Shown in pieces: positions 25,522-33,880 of a stretch of DNA of 64,000 nt. Where the stretch lies: positions 1,031,105-1,095,104 of the forward strand of contig NZ_BMUA01000001.1 of the NCBI RefSeq assembly GCF_014649955.1, written 5' to 3'. Every line of letters begins with the position of its first letter. The stretch's first letter is position 1. Made by a program: the position numbers and the translations under genes. The notes below the pieces were generated by a model. The model was not told the origin of the DNA and did no database searches. It saw nothing but the letters and a program-made list of their open reading frames with translations. This stretch comes from Streptomyces violascens (lineage in GTDB: Bacteria > Actinomycetota > Actinomycetes > Streptomycetales > Streptomycetaceae).

Positions 25522-25971
25522 ATGCACCGAACCAGGAACGCGCTGAAGCTCATGACGGTGGTGGCAGCCCTCACCGCCTGCGGATGCGTCTCGGGTTGTG
25601 TCTCCGTCGACGCCCGGACCGCGCCCACCCAGCCACCCGCCGCCCCGCCCGCCCGGCCGCCGGGCGAGGGCGCCCCGCAGAGGCAGATCGTCCAGGCCCC
25701 GGCCCGCGAGGCCCTGGACTCGGTCATGCCGCCGGACGCCCCCTCCCCTTCGCCGCCCCCGCCCCCGAAGGCGGAGCACCCGTACGCGCCCCGCCATCAC
25801 CACCCCCGGGCCGAGCAGCCCAGGCATCACCCCGCCGCCCCCAGGAAGCGGCACCCCCGGCCGGCCCCGCCGCCCGCGTCGGGCGACATCTGCGCGCTGG
25901 GCGAGGGGTACGGCGGCTGGCAGCCGGACAGCCCCGAGGCTCGCATCTGCCATGAGGCGTACGGAAATTGA
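25522..25971 (+). CDS. Pro/His-rich lipoprotein
   Basis: 149 residues. A short signal peptide ends in the lipobox LTAC (Cys20 after MHRTRNALKLMTVVAA), with further cysteines following. The mature part is dominated by Pro, with His-rich patches (PRHHHPRAEQPRHHP), and ends in a small C-terminal segment with two Cys (DICALGEGYGGW to RICHEAYGN). It could be an extracytoplasmic spacer or metal-binding protein; function is unknown. TACTAT near 25481 may be its -10 box. Confidence 0.75.
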   Translation: MHRTRNALKLMTVVAALTACGCVSGCVSVDARTAPTQPPAAPPARPPGEGAPQRQIVQAPAREALDSVMPPDAPSPSPPPPPKAEHPYAPRHHHPRAEQPRHHPAAPRKRHPRPAPPPASGDICALGEGYGGWQPDSPEARICHEAYGN

Positions 25972-26004
25972 CGGCTCGTCACCCGGTTCGGACCCAGGGG
26001 GCCG

Positions 26005-26490
26005 TCACACGGCGTCCAGCTGCCTCTCGAGCCGCCGGAGCGCCTCACGGATGCCGTTGCCGTACGCGTCGTCGGACAGCGCGTCCAGGGAGGCGTGGGC
26101 CCGGTCGAGGTGGAGCCGGGCGTCATCCGGGCGGTGCAGCTTCACATAGTCGGCGGCGAGATTGAGGTGGAGCGAGGGGTAGAAGGCCCGCACCGCGAGC
26201 GAGGCGTGGTGCTCGGTGAGGCGCTCCTGGCTCAGGCCGTCGGCGGCCGCCAACGCTCTGAGGTCCCAGGCCAGTTCGTCCCCCGCGTCGTCCTGGGCGT
26301 CCGCCATGTAGTGGGCCAGGGTGCAGCGGTGCAGCGCGTCGCCGTCCTCACCGAGCTCCGTCCACAGGGCGCCGAAGCGGTTGCGGGCCTCCTCGCGGTC
26401 CCCGCCGTGCAGCAGCATCATCGCTTGCCCGATCCGGGTCATCACGATGTCCCCCGGGGCTTCCTGCATGTCCGTCACCGCTGTCTCCAC
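26005..26490 (-). CDS. TPR-like cytoplasmic protein, function unknown
   Basis: 161 residues, alpha-helical, with TPR-like helix pairs (MMLLHGGDREEARNRFGALW, SLHLNLAADYVKLHRPDDAR, LHLDRAHASLDAL). TPR proteins mediate protein-protein contacts. I see no enzymatic motif. The GTG at 26490 (protein METAVTDMQEAPGD) gives the full helix array; an ATG 7 codons in is an alternative. Its neighbours give no hint of the role. Confidence 0.75.
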   Translation of the reverse strand: METAVTDMQEAPGDIVMTRIGQAMMLLHGGDREEARNRFGALWTELGEDGDALHRCTLAHYMADAQDDAGDELAWDLRALAAADGLSQERLTEHHASLAVRAFYPSLHLNLAADYVKLHRPDDARLHLDRAHASLDALSDDAYGNGIREALRRLERQLDAV

Positions 26491-26629
26491 CCGTCGTCAC
26501 GAAAAGCCGATCGCCTTCGACGCTAGCCGCCGCCACTGACAATGGGCCTCAGGCTCGGGCGGGGGCCCGGGCCTGTCAGCCGGACGCCGTCACCACGCCC
26601 GGCCGACGGTCCCCCTCGGCCGGTCCCTC

Positions 26630-27313
26630 TCAGCCCAGGTTCGGCACGCGCCAGTCGATCGGGGCGTGGCCCTGGGCCGCGACGGCCTCGTTGATCTGCG
26701 TGAACGGGTGCGAGCCGAAGAACTTCTTGGCCGAGAGCGGGGAGGGGTGCGCGCCCTTGACCACGACGTGGCGCTCCTCGTCGATCAGCGGGAGCTTCTT
26801 CTGCGCGTAGTTGCCCCACAGCACGAAGACCGCCGGGTCGGGCCGCGAGGCGACCGCGCGGATCACCGCGTCGGTGAACTTCTCCCAGCCCTTGCCCTTG
26901 TGCGAGTTGGCCTCCCCGGAGCGCACGGTGAGCACCGCGTTGAGCAACAGCACGCCCTGCTGGGCCCACGGCATCAGATAGCCGTTGTCCGGGATGTCCA
27001 GGCCGAGCTCGTCGCGCATCTCCTTGTAGATGTTGCGCAGCGACGGAGGCGTCTTGACGCCGGGCCGCACCGAGAAGCACAAGCCGTGCCCCTGGCCCTC
27101 GCCGTGGTACGGGTCCTGGCCGAGGACCAGGACCTTCACCTTGTCGTACGGCGTCGCTTCGAGCGCCGCGAAGACCTCGTCGCGCGGCGGGAAGACGGGG
27201 CCCTTCGCCCGCTCCTCCTCGACGAACGCGGTGAGCTCCTTGAAGTACGGCTTCTGGAGCTCCTCGCCGAGGACGCCCTGCCAGGACTCGGGCAGCATGG
27301 CGATATCGGTCAC
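26630..27313 (-). CDS. ung: Uracil-DNA glycosylase, family 1
   Basis: 227 residues, the normal length. The water-activating motif GQDPYHG has Asp67, and the second active-site motif HPSPLS occurs near residue 190. LLLNAVLTVR and GAHPSPLSA are also typical. Ung removes uracil from DNA and starts base-excision repair. The GTG at 27313 is chosen because GGAGG lies 8 nt upstream and the protein then begins VTDIAMLPESWQ like other Streptomyces Ung proteins. Confidence 0.95.
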   Translation of the reverse strand: MTDIAMLPESWQGVLGEELQKPYFKELTAFVEEERAKGPVFPPRDEVFAALEATPYDKVKVLVLGQDPYHGEGQGHGLCFSVRPGVKTPPSLRNIYKEMRDELGLDIPDNGYLMPWAQQGVLLLNAVLTVRSGEANSHKGKGWEKFTDAVIRAVASRPDPAVFVLWGNYAQKKLPLIDEERHVVVKGAHPSPLSAKKFFGSHPFTQINEAVAAQGHAPIDWRVPNLG

Positions 27314-27407
27314 GTCAACAACCTCCGTGGGACATTCGGTTTCCGCACCTTCAGTGCGGATTCCCGAACCTACCGGGAGCCACTGACAACGCCGTCCGCG
27401 CCCGCCC

Positions 27408-28991
27408 CTACCAGCTGGTCTTGCGGTGCAGCTCCCACATCTGCATGACGGTCTGCGGGTCCATGGCTCGCTCGCCGCCCGCGATGTCGTCACTCGCGGC
27501 GATGTAGAGCTTGCCCTGCCACAGGGGCAGCAGCCGTACGTCGTCGACGAGAATGTCCTGGGCGCGCTCGAACTGCTTGCTCACGGCGCCCCGGTCGGAG
27601 ATCTCGCGGGACTGCGGGATCAGCTGCGTGGTGATCTCGCGCGGCTCGTACGGCGTGCCGACCGCGTTCTCCTTGCCGACGAACGGCGCGATGAAGTTGT
27701 CCGGATCGGGGAAGTCGGGGAACCAGCCGCGTCCGAAGACGGGGAATTCGCCGGCCTGGAAGCCCTCGGTGTACGTCTTCCAGGGGCGGCTGTCGAGCGT
27801 GATCTTGAAGAGACCCGAGGCGTCGAGCTGCCGCTTGAGTTCCTGGAACTCCGCCGCCATGGAGGAGCCGTAGCGGTCGGTGGTGTACCAGAACGTGAGC
27901 GGGACGGGGCCGGTGATGCCGGCCTTGCGCAGAATCTGCTTCGCCTTGTCGACGCTGGGCGAGCCGAAGGTGTCGAAGAAGCTCGTGGTGTGCCCGTTCA
28001 CGCCGGTCGGGACCATCGAGTACAGCGGCTCGGCGGTGCCCTTGTAGACCTTGGCGACCAGGGCGTCGCGGTCGACGAGCTGGGCGACCGCGCGGCGTAC
28101 CGCCGGGTTCGCGGCCTCGGGGTCCTTCGGGTTGAACACCAGGAAGCGGATCTCGGTACCGGTGTTCTCGACGAGTTCGAGCGGCTTGCCCGCGGCCTTC
28201 TCGTTGCGTACGTCCTCGACCTCGTCGGCGGTGATGCCGCGGTAGGTGACATCGATCTGCTTGTTCTTGAGGGCGTCCACCATGGTCTTGGAGTCGCGGA
28301 AGTAGCGGATGGTGACGCCGTCGTTCTTGAGCTGCGCGAAGCCCTGGTAGCTGTCGTTCTTCTTCAGGACCGCGCGGTCGCCCGCCTTGTACGAGTCGAG
28401 CGTGTACGGGCCCGATCCGGTGAGCCCGCCGTCGTCGCGGAGCTTGTCGGCCGGGTACGCCTTGGGGTCCACGATCGACATGGCGGGCGCGCCGAGCACG
28501 TAGGGGAAGGTCGCGTCGGGCTTGTTGAGGTGGAAGGTGACGGTCAGGTCGTTGTCGACGCTGACGTGGTCCAGGCTGCTGAGCAGCCCCTTCGGCCCCG
28601 CCTTCACGTTGATCTTCACGATGCGGTCGATGGAGTACTTGACGGCGTTCGCGTCGAGCGTGGCTCCGTCGGAGAAGGTCATTCCCTTGCGCAATGTGCA
28701 GGTGAACGTGCGGCTCGACTTGTCCTGGAACTGGCAGGACTGCGCGGCATCGGGCTGCGGGGCGCTGCTGCCGGTCGGGAAGGCCACCAGAGTCTGGAAG
28801 ACATTCCGGTACAACTCCCACGATCCGTCCCAGGACGCGGCCGGGTCGAGCGTGCTCGGTTCGCTCGTCGTACCCACTGTTATCTCCTGCTGCGCCTGCG
28901 AACCGCCCCCCGAGAGCAGTCCGCAGCCGCCGAGCAGGGATATGGACGCAAGGGCCGCCATGGTGCGCCGGCAGATGGTCCGTTTGAACAC
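27408..28991 (-). CDS. ABC transporter substrate-binding lipoprotein, family 5 (oligopeptide/nickel type)
   Basis: 527 residues. The signal peptide ends in the lipobox LLGGC (Cys23). The mature protein begins EITVGTTSEPSTLDPAASWDG, the hallmark of SBP_bac_5 proteins, and shows the internal GSGPYTLDSYKAGDR and GWFPDFPDPDNFI segments. It should bind oligopeptides or similar ligands outside the membrane and feed an ABC importer. No permease or ATPase gene is adjacent in the window, so it is an orphan binding protein. GAGGAG lies 7 nt before the GTG at 28991. Confidence 0.9.
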   Translation of the reverse strand: MFKRTICRRTMAALASISLLGGCGLLSGGGSQAQQEITVGTTSEPSTLDPAASWDGSWELYRNVFQTLVAFPTGSSAPQPDAAQSCQFQDKSSRTFTCTLRKGMTFSDGATLDANAVKYSIDRIVKINVKAGPKGLLSSLDHVSVDNDLTVTFHLNKPDATFPYVLGAPAMSIVDPKAYPADKLRDDGGLTGSGPYTLDSYKAGDRAVLKKNDSYQGFAQLKNDGVTIRYFRDSKTMVDALKNKQIDVTYRGITADEVEDVRNEKAAGKPLELVENTGTEIRFLVFNPKDPEAANPAVRRAVAQLVDRDALVAKVYKGTAEPLYSMVPTGVNGHTTSFFDTFGSPSVDKAKQILRKAGITGPVPLTFWYTTDRYGSSMAAEFQELKRQLDASGLFKITLDSRPWKTYTEGFQAGEFPVFGRGWFPDFPDPDNFIAPFVGKENAVGTPYEPREITTQLIPQSREISDRGAVSKQFERAQDILVDDVRLLPLWQGKLYIAASDDIAGGERAMDPQTVMQMWELHRKTSW

Positions 28992-29122
28992 GTGCACGCT
29001 CCTCGATCGGCCATGGGTCGGCAGACCATACCGCAGTGCCCCGCCGAGTCGACCGACCGTCTCAGCAGGGCACTTTGGAATATTCAGGAGCAAATCCGCT
29101 CAGTGTTCGCGGACGCCTCGCG

Positions 29123-29884
29123 TCAGTGGACTCCGGCGTTGAGGAACAGCCCTCCGTCGACGACCAGCGTCTGTCCGGTGACCCAGTCCGACTGCTCGGA
29201 GGTCAGGAAGGCCGCCGCCCCGCCGATGTCGGCGGGCACGCCGAGCCGGCCCAGCGGGTAGGCCGCGGCGGCCTCCGCCTCGCGGCCCTCGTAGAGCGCC
29301 TGGGCGAACTTGGTCTTGATCACGGCCGGCGCGATCGCGTTGACCCGGACCACCGGCGCGAACTCGTGCGCCAGCTGGAGGGTCAGGTTGACCATGGCCG
29401 CCTTGCTCATGCCGTACGCGCCGATGAAGGGCGAGGCGGAGACTCCGGCGATGGAGGCGATGTTGACGATCGCGCCGCCGTTGTCCTTCTGCCAGGCCTT
29501 CCAGGTCTGCTGGGCGAAGCCGAGCGCGGAGATCACGTTCGTCTCGTAGACCTTGCGCGCGACGTTCAGGTCGAGCTCGGCGATCGGGCCGAACACCGGG
29601 TTCGTACCGGCGTTGTTGACCAGGAAGTCGACCCGGCCGAAGGCCTCCATGGTGCGCTCGACGACGGCGGCCTGGTGGGCCTCGTCGGCGGCCTTGCCCG
29701 CCACCGCGACGACCCGGTCGGAGCCGAGCTTCTCGACGGCCTCCTTGAGGGCGTCCTCGCCGCGGCCGGTGATGCACACCCGGTCGCCGCGGGCGACGAG
29801 CGCCTCGGCGATGCCGTAGCCGATGCCGCGGCTGGCTCCGGTGACCAGGGCCACCTTGCCCGACAGTTCAGGAAGTTCAGTCAT
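29123..29884 (-). CDS. Short-chain dehydrogenase/reductase
   Basis: 253 residues. The cofactor motif is GASRGIGYG near residue 16, NNAG follows, the catalytic Tyr and Lys are in YGMSK, and the C-terminus has VTGQTLVVDGGLF. NADP preference is suggested by the Arg after the second strand (TGRGEDA). Family members reduce 3-oxoacyl groups or ketones. It begins 17 nt after the FabG-like gene ends on the same strand, so the two form an operon behind the palindrome at 30701. Confidence 0.9.
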   Translation of the reverse strand: MTELPELSGKVALVTGASRGIGYGIAEALVARGDRVCITGRGEDALKEAVEKLGSDRVVAVAGKAADEAHQAAVVERTMEAFGRVDFLVNNAGTNPVFGPIAELDLNVARKVYETNVISALGFAQQTWKAWQKDNGGAIVNIASIAGVSASPFIGAYGMSKAAMVNLTLQLAHEFAPVVRVNAIAPAVIKTKFAQALYEGREAEAAAAYPLGRLGVPADIGGAAAFLTSEQSDWVTGQTLVVDGGLFLNAGVH

Positions 29885-29901
29885 GTCCCTTGCCCCTGGC
29901 C

Positions 29902-30663
29902 CTAGTTGAGCGGTCCGCCGGCCACGTACATGACCTGGCCGGAGACGAAGCCGGCGGCGTCGCCCGAGAAGAAGGCGATCGCGTTGGCGATGTCCTCGGG
30001 GAAGCCGACGCGCTGGACGGGGATCTGGGTGGCGGCCGCGGCCTGGAACTCCTCGAAGCCCATGCCGACCCGGGAGGCGGTCTGTGCGGTCATCTCGGTG
30101 ACGATGAAGCCGGGGGCGACCGCGTTGGCCGTGATGCCGAACTTGCCGAGCTCCTTGGCGAGGGTCTTGGTGAAGCCCTGCAGGCCGGCCTTGACGGCGG
30201 AGTAGTTGGCCTGGCCGCGGTTGCCGAGCGCCGAGGACGAGGAGAGCGAGACGATGCGGCCCCACTTGGCGTCCACCATGTGCTTCTGACAGGCCTTGGC
30301 CATCAGGAACGCGCCCTTGAGGTGCACGTTCATCACGGTGTCCCAGTCGGACTCGCTCATCTTGAAGAGGAGGTTGTCGCGCAGCACGCCCGCGTTGTTG
30401 ACGAGGATGGTCGGCGCGCCGAGCTCGGCCGCCACGCGCTCGACGGCCGCCTCCACCTGGGCACTGTCCGACACGTCGCAGCCGACGGCAATGGCCCGGC
30501 CGCCCGCCGCGGTGATCTTGTCGACGGTGTCCTTGCAGGCCGCCTCGTCGAGGTCGAGTACGGCGACGGCCCGGCCCTCGGCCGCAAGCCGGACGGCGGT
30601 CGCGGCGCCAATGCCCCGCGCCGCCCCGGTCACGATGGCGACACGCTGCTCGGTGGTGGACAT
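29902..30663 (-). CDS. fabG: 3-oxoacyl-ACP reductase FabG-like SDR
   Basis: 253 residues, closest to FabG: GAARGIGAATAVRLA at the cofactor site, NNAGVLRDNLLFKM, catalytic YSAVK, then NAVAPGFIVTEMT and FVSGQVMYVAGG. FabG reduces 3-oxoacyl-ACP with NADPH. Streptomyces have several FabG-like genes, and this one pairs with a second SDR rather than with a fatty-acid synthase cluster, so it may act in a special acyl or beta-oxidation-type path. ATG 30663 is favoured. A palindromic operator lies about 40-55 nt upstream. Confidence 0.88.
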   Translation of the reverse strand: MSTTEQRVAIVTGAARGIGAATAVRLAAEGRAVAVLDLDEAACKDTVDKITAAGGRAIAVGCDVSDSAQVEAAVERVAAELGAPTILVNNAGVLRDNLLFKMSESDWDTVMNVHLKGAFLMAKACQKHMVDAKWGRIVSLSSSSALGNRGQANYSAVKAGLQGFTKTLAKELGKFGITANAVAPGFIVTEMTAQTASRVGMGFEEFQAAAATQIPVQRVGFPEDIANAIAFFSGDAAGFVSGQVMYVAGGPLN

Positions 30664-30700
30664 GCTGTTCTCCTCGCCCTGGGATCCGCGGCCCTCAGTC

Positions 30701-30718
30701 ACTGAGCAACCGCTTAGT
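30701..30718. promoter_or_regulatory. Candidate TetR-type operator ACTAAGC-GGTT-GCTCAGT (minus strand)
   Basis: An 18-bp imperfect palindrome (6 of 7 arm positions match) lies upstream of the SDR operon. Similar sequences with central GCGGTTGC occur at TetR-family sites before acyl-CoA genes in actinobacteria. No TetR gene is in the window. The role is inferred. Confidence 0.5.
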
Positions 30719-30811
30719 AGCTTCAGCAGACGAGACGCTAGAAGCCCTGGCACCCGGTGTCAACGGCCCACGGATCCCCCGGCGCATGTCACACCCCTGC
30801 CGGGGCGTGTT

Positions 30812-31195
30812 TCAGCGCACCAGGAGGTCGAGGAGCCGCTCGGCCTCGGCCGCCGGATCCGCGGTCAGGCCGGTGTGCACGGGGCCCGGCTGGACGACCG
30901 TGGAGCGCGGCGCGATCAGCCACCGGAAGCGGCGGCCCGCGTCGTCGCCCGCCGCCTGCCCGGCACCCTCGCCGCCGCCGCAGATGCCCTCGACGGCGCG
31001 CAGCGCGGCCCGTACGCCCACCACGTCCGCGGCCGGGTCGAGCGCCTTCAGTTTCGCCTCGTCCAGATGGGTGCGCGCCGCGACGAAGGAGTGGGCGCGG
31101 CAATAGACGAGCACGCCCGCGTTGAAACATTCACCGCGCTCGACGCGTGGCACCACGCGCAGCAGCGCGTACTCGAAGACATCGCGCTTGCTCAA
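30812..31195 (-). CDS. DUF3037 protein
   Basis: 127 residues. It begins [32 protein letters not shown], the family signature, with ALDPAADVVGVRAAL in the middle. The TTG start at 31195 overlaps the TGA stop of the HipA-like gene (TTGA), so translation is coupled. DUF3037 proteins are small and uncharacterised, and are commonly encoded next to HipA-like kinase genes, which suggests a joint function. No signal peptide or membrane segment is seen. Confidence 0.85.
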   Translation of the reverse strand: MSKRDVFEYALLRVVPRVERGECFNAGVLVYCRAHSFVAARTHLDEAKLKALDPAADVVGVRAALRAVEGICGGGEGAGQAAGDDAGRRFRWLIAPRSTVVQPGPVHTGLTADPAAEAERLLDLLVR

Positions 31196-32055
31196 CGGTC
31201 GTCGTCCTTCTTGCTGTTCTCGGTGTTCTTGGTGGGGTGCGGCCACGGCTTGATGGGGTCGGTCAGCCAGCCCGGAGGCTGCGGCGCCTTTGTATTCACC
31301 GGGGTGTCGAACGTGATCCGCTCGTGAATGTCGGCGGCGCGGGCGAGCAGCGGCTCGACATAGGCGCGGCGCAGCGCGTCGGTGGTGTCGAATCCGGGCT
31401 CGTCGACCAGCCACTCGCACGGCACGAGGGCCGCGACCTCGGTCAGGAGCTCCTCGGTCACCAGCGGCGCGAGCTCGGCGGCAGCGGCGGCGACGTCGGG
31501 GCCGAACGGGGCGAGCGCGTGGTCGGAGGCGTTGTACGGCTTGGCCGCCGAGGCCGCGGCGCCGGGCCAGTTGTGGTGCCAGATCATCGTCGCGCCGTGG
31601 TCGATGAGCCACAGGTCGCCGTGCCAGACCAGCATGTTGGGGTTGCGCCACGACCGGTCGACGTTGTTGATCAGCGCGTCGAACCAGACGACCTTCCCGG
31701 CCTCGGCCGGGTCCACCTGGTAGGCGAGCGGGTCGAAGCCGAGCGAGCCGGGCAGGTAGTCCATCCCGAGGTTGAGTCCGCCGCTCGCCTTGAGCAGCTC
31801 CTGCACCTCCTGGTCGGGCTCGGACAGGCCGATGACCGGGTCGAGCTGGATGGTGACCAGTTCCGGGACGCGCAGCCCGAGCCGTCGGCCGAGCTCCCCG
31901 CAGATGACCTCGGCGACGAGCGTCTTGCGGCCCTGGCCGGCCCCGGTGAACTTCATGACATACGTTCCGAGATCGTCGGCCTCGACGATGCCCGGAAGTG
32001 ATCCGCCCTCACGCAACGGCGTGACGTACCGGGTCGCGGTGACTTCAGTGAGCAT
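31192..32055 (-). CDS. HipA-like kinase-fold protein
   Basis: 287 residues, related to the HipA/PI3K-like kinase fold but shorter than HipA (about 440) and without its N-terminal subdomain. The catalytic-loop region is [12 protein letters not shown], with Asp133 and the metal-ligand Asn, followed by LIDHGATM in the position of the activation-loop Asp. HipA phosphorylates glutamyl-tRNA synthetase; the target here is unknown. There is no HipB-type antitoxin beside it; the partner is DUF3037, which overlaps its stop codon. ATG 32055 is preferred over a GTG two codons upstream. Confidence 0.82.
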   Translation of the reverse strand: MLTEVTATRYVTPLREGGSLPGIVEADDLGTYVMKFTGAGQGRKTLVAEVICGELGRRLGLRVPELVTIQLDPVIGLSEPDQEVQELLKASGGLNLGMDYLPGSLGFDPLAYQVDPAEAGKVVWFDALINNVDRSWRNPNMLVWHGDLWLIDHGATMIWHHNWPGAAASAAKPYNASDHALAPFGPDVAAAAAELAPLVTEELLTEVAALVPCEWLVDEPGFDTTDALRRAYVEPLLARAADIHERITFDTPVNTKAPQPPGWLTDPIKPWPHPTKNTENSKKDDDR

Positions 32056-32214
32056 GGGCACAGGCTACTTCGCGGCAATCGGGCGCTCGCTCCCTTTTCC
32101 TCCCGGCCCGGCCCCGCCCGGTTCCCGAGAAGTGGCCGGATCGCTGAACGCCCCGCGCATCACTCCCGTACACCCTCACGCAGCTACGCGTCGTACATCG
32201 AGAGGACAGTCAGC

Positions 32215-32661
32215 ATGAGCACCGAATCGCAGTCCGTACCCGTGCAGGTTCCGGCGCGCCGCACCGTCATCGCGTGCGTCGGGGCGGCCGGGCTCGCCGC
32301 CGCGCTCACCGCGTGCGGGGGCGGCGGCTCGGACGACGCGAAGCCCGCCGGGGACGGCGCCGGCAAGGAGGCCGGGGGCGTGCTCGGCAAGACGTCGGAC
32401 ATTCCGCAGGGCGGCGGGAAGATCTTCGCCGCGCAGGGCGTCGTGGTCACCCAGCCCACCGCCGGCCAGTTCAAGGCGTTCTCGGCGAAGTGCACCCACC
32501 AGGGCTGCGCCGTGTCGTCGGTGTCGGGCGGCACCATCAACTGCCCCTGTCACGGCAGCAAGTTCGACGTCGCGGACGGCAGCGTCAAGGGCGGCCCCGC
32601 GCCGTCCCCGTTGCCCGCCGCCGCGATCTCCGTCCAGGGGGATTCGATCAAGCTCGCGTGA
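32215..32661 (+). CDS. Rieske [2Fe-2S] lipoprotein
   Basis: 148 residues. The signal has a twin-Arg pair ([10 protein letters not shown]) and a lipobox LTAC (Cys34), suggesting Tat export and lipid anchoring. The Rieske box is complete: Cys93 and His95 in CTHQGC, Cys110 and His113 in CPCHGS, plus Cys98 and Cys112 for the disulfide. It is therefore a small extracytoplasmic electron-transfer protein, not the QcrA subunit. The partner is unknown. The last 14 nt overlap the isochorismatase-fold gene on the other strand. Confidence 0.92.
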   Translation: MSTESQSVPVQVPARRTVIACVGAAGLAAALTACGGGGSDDAKPAGDGAGKEAGGVLGKTSDIPQGGGKIFAAQGVVVTQPTAGQFKAFSAKCTHQGCAVSSVSGGTINCPCHGSKFDVADGSVKGGPAPSPLPAAAISVQGDSIKLA

Positions 32662-33298
32662 CGCGGCGGGCCACCTTGAGGCAGCCCAGGATGTCGTCGG
32701 TGGTGGCCACCGTCGCGACCAGGGCGAGGGTGTTGCGGATCATCGCGGGGGTGTAGTCGGCCGGCACCCCCGCGATCGCGTCGGCCGCGACCACCGCCGT
32801 GTAGCCGAGGTTGACCGCGTCGAAGACCGCGTTGGGGATCGCCACGTTCGCCGAGACGCCGGTGACGATCAGGGTGCGGCAGCCGAGGTTGCGAAGGAGC
32901 GGGTCCACGTCCGTGCCGGCCACCGGCGAGAGGCCGTGCAGGCGGCGTACGACGATGTCCTCGTCGGCCACCTCGATCGGCTCGGCGATCCGCACCGCCC
33001 GCGAGCCGGAGTACTGCTGCACGGGCAGCCGTTCGGCGGCCCGGAACAGGCGCGCGTTGCGGTTGGCCCCGCGCCCGTCGGGGCGGCGCTCCGCGACCGC
33101 GTGCAGCACCTGGACACCCGCCTCGTGCGCGCCCGCCACCAGGCGGGCCACGTTGTACAGCGCTCCCGACTCCCTCGCCTCCTTGGCGAGTTCGGGCAGC
33201 GCGCTGTCCGCGCCGACCACGCCCTGCTGGCACTCCACGGTCATCAGGACCGTGGAGGAGGGGTCGAGCTGTTCCGCGAGGAGTTCCTTCGTCGCCAT
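32648..33298 (-). CDS. Isochorismatase-fold protein lacking the catalytic triad
   Basis: 216 residues of isochorismatase/cysteine-hydrolase fold. The three usual catalytic residues seem replaced: Asp by Glu in LMTVECQQG, Lys by Arg in [12 protein letters not shown], and Cys by Ala in [13 protein letters not shown]. Members without Cys can still act as isochorismatases in siderophore paths, but those keep Asp and Lys. It may therefore be a non-catalytic binder or have a changed reaction. Homologues with this pattern are common in actinobacteria as far as I recall. ATG 33298 is well placed. Confidence 0.82.
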   Translation of the reverse strand: MATKELLAEQLDPSSTVLMTVECQQGVVGADSALPELAKEARESGALYNVARLVAGAHEAGVQVLHAVAERRPDGRGANRNARLFRAAERLPVQQYSGSRAVRIAEPIEVADEDIVVRRLHGLSPVAGTDVDPLLRNLGCRTLIVTGVSANVAIPNAVFDAVNLGYTAVVAADAIAGVPADYTPAMIRNTLALVATVATTDDILGCLKVARRVTRA

Positions 33299-33400
33299 GG
33301 CGCGGGAGGCTAACCGCCATTGCGTGCCGAGGGAAGAGCGCGCCATGATTCCTGACGTACCGTCAGATGCCTGCACGCAACCGTGGAAGGGATGGCGCAG

Positions 33401-33877
33401 ATGACCGTCACACAGCGCCGGGGCCGCCGGATCATGATGACCGACGAGGAGCGCGACGCCTTCCTCGGCGAGCAGCGCACCTGCCGGGTCGCCACGGTCT
33501 CGGCCGACGGAAGGCCGCACGTCGCCCCGCTCTGGTACGTCTGGCACGGTGGCTCGCTCTGGCTGTACTCGATCACCCGCAGCCGCCGCTGGACCCAGCT
33601 CGGCAAGGACCCGCGCGTCGCGGTGGTGGTGGACGACGGCACGGAGTACGGGCAGCTGCGCGGGGTGGAGCTGAGCGGCAGCGTCGTCCCGGTCGGCGAG
33701 GCCCCGCGCACCGGCGAGCCGTGTCCTGAACTCGCCGATGTGGAGCGGCTGTTCGCGGCGAAGAACTTCGGCCTTGAGGAGATGGTCCACGACGGGCGGC
33801 ACGCCTGGCTTCGGCTGACCCCGGACACGGTGGTGTCGTGGGACTTCCGCAAGCTGGGCGGCGACTTCGCGCGGTAA
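33401..33877 (+). CDS. Pyridoxamine 5'-phosphate oxidase-fold (flavin/F420 split-barrel) protein
   Basis: 158 residues with the split-barrel pattern: MMTDEERDAFLGEQRTCRVA, then TVSADGRPHVAPLWYVWHGG, LWLYSITRSRRWTQLGKDPR and a central VVVDDGTEYGQLRGVELSG. Arg/Lys-rich TRSRRW fits an F420 or FMN phosphate site. Many actinobacterial members are F420-dependent reductases, and the class cannot be settled by eye. ATG 33401 has GGAAGG about 10 nt upstream; ATG 33392 and GTG 33383 are alternatives. It ends 3 nt before the convergent LysR gene. Confidence 0.82.
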   Translation: MTVTQRRGRRIMMTDEERDAFLGEQRTCRVATVSADGRPHVAPLWYVWHGGSLWLYSITRSRRWTQLGKDPRVAVVVDDGTEYGQLRGVELSGSVVPVGEAPRTGEPCPELADVERLFAAKNFGLEEMVHDGRHAWLRLTPDTVVSWDFRKLGGDFAR

Positions 33878-33880
33878 CCC

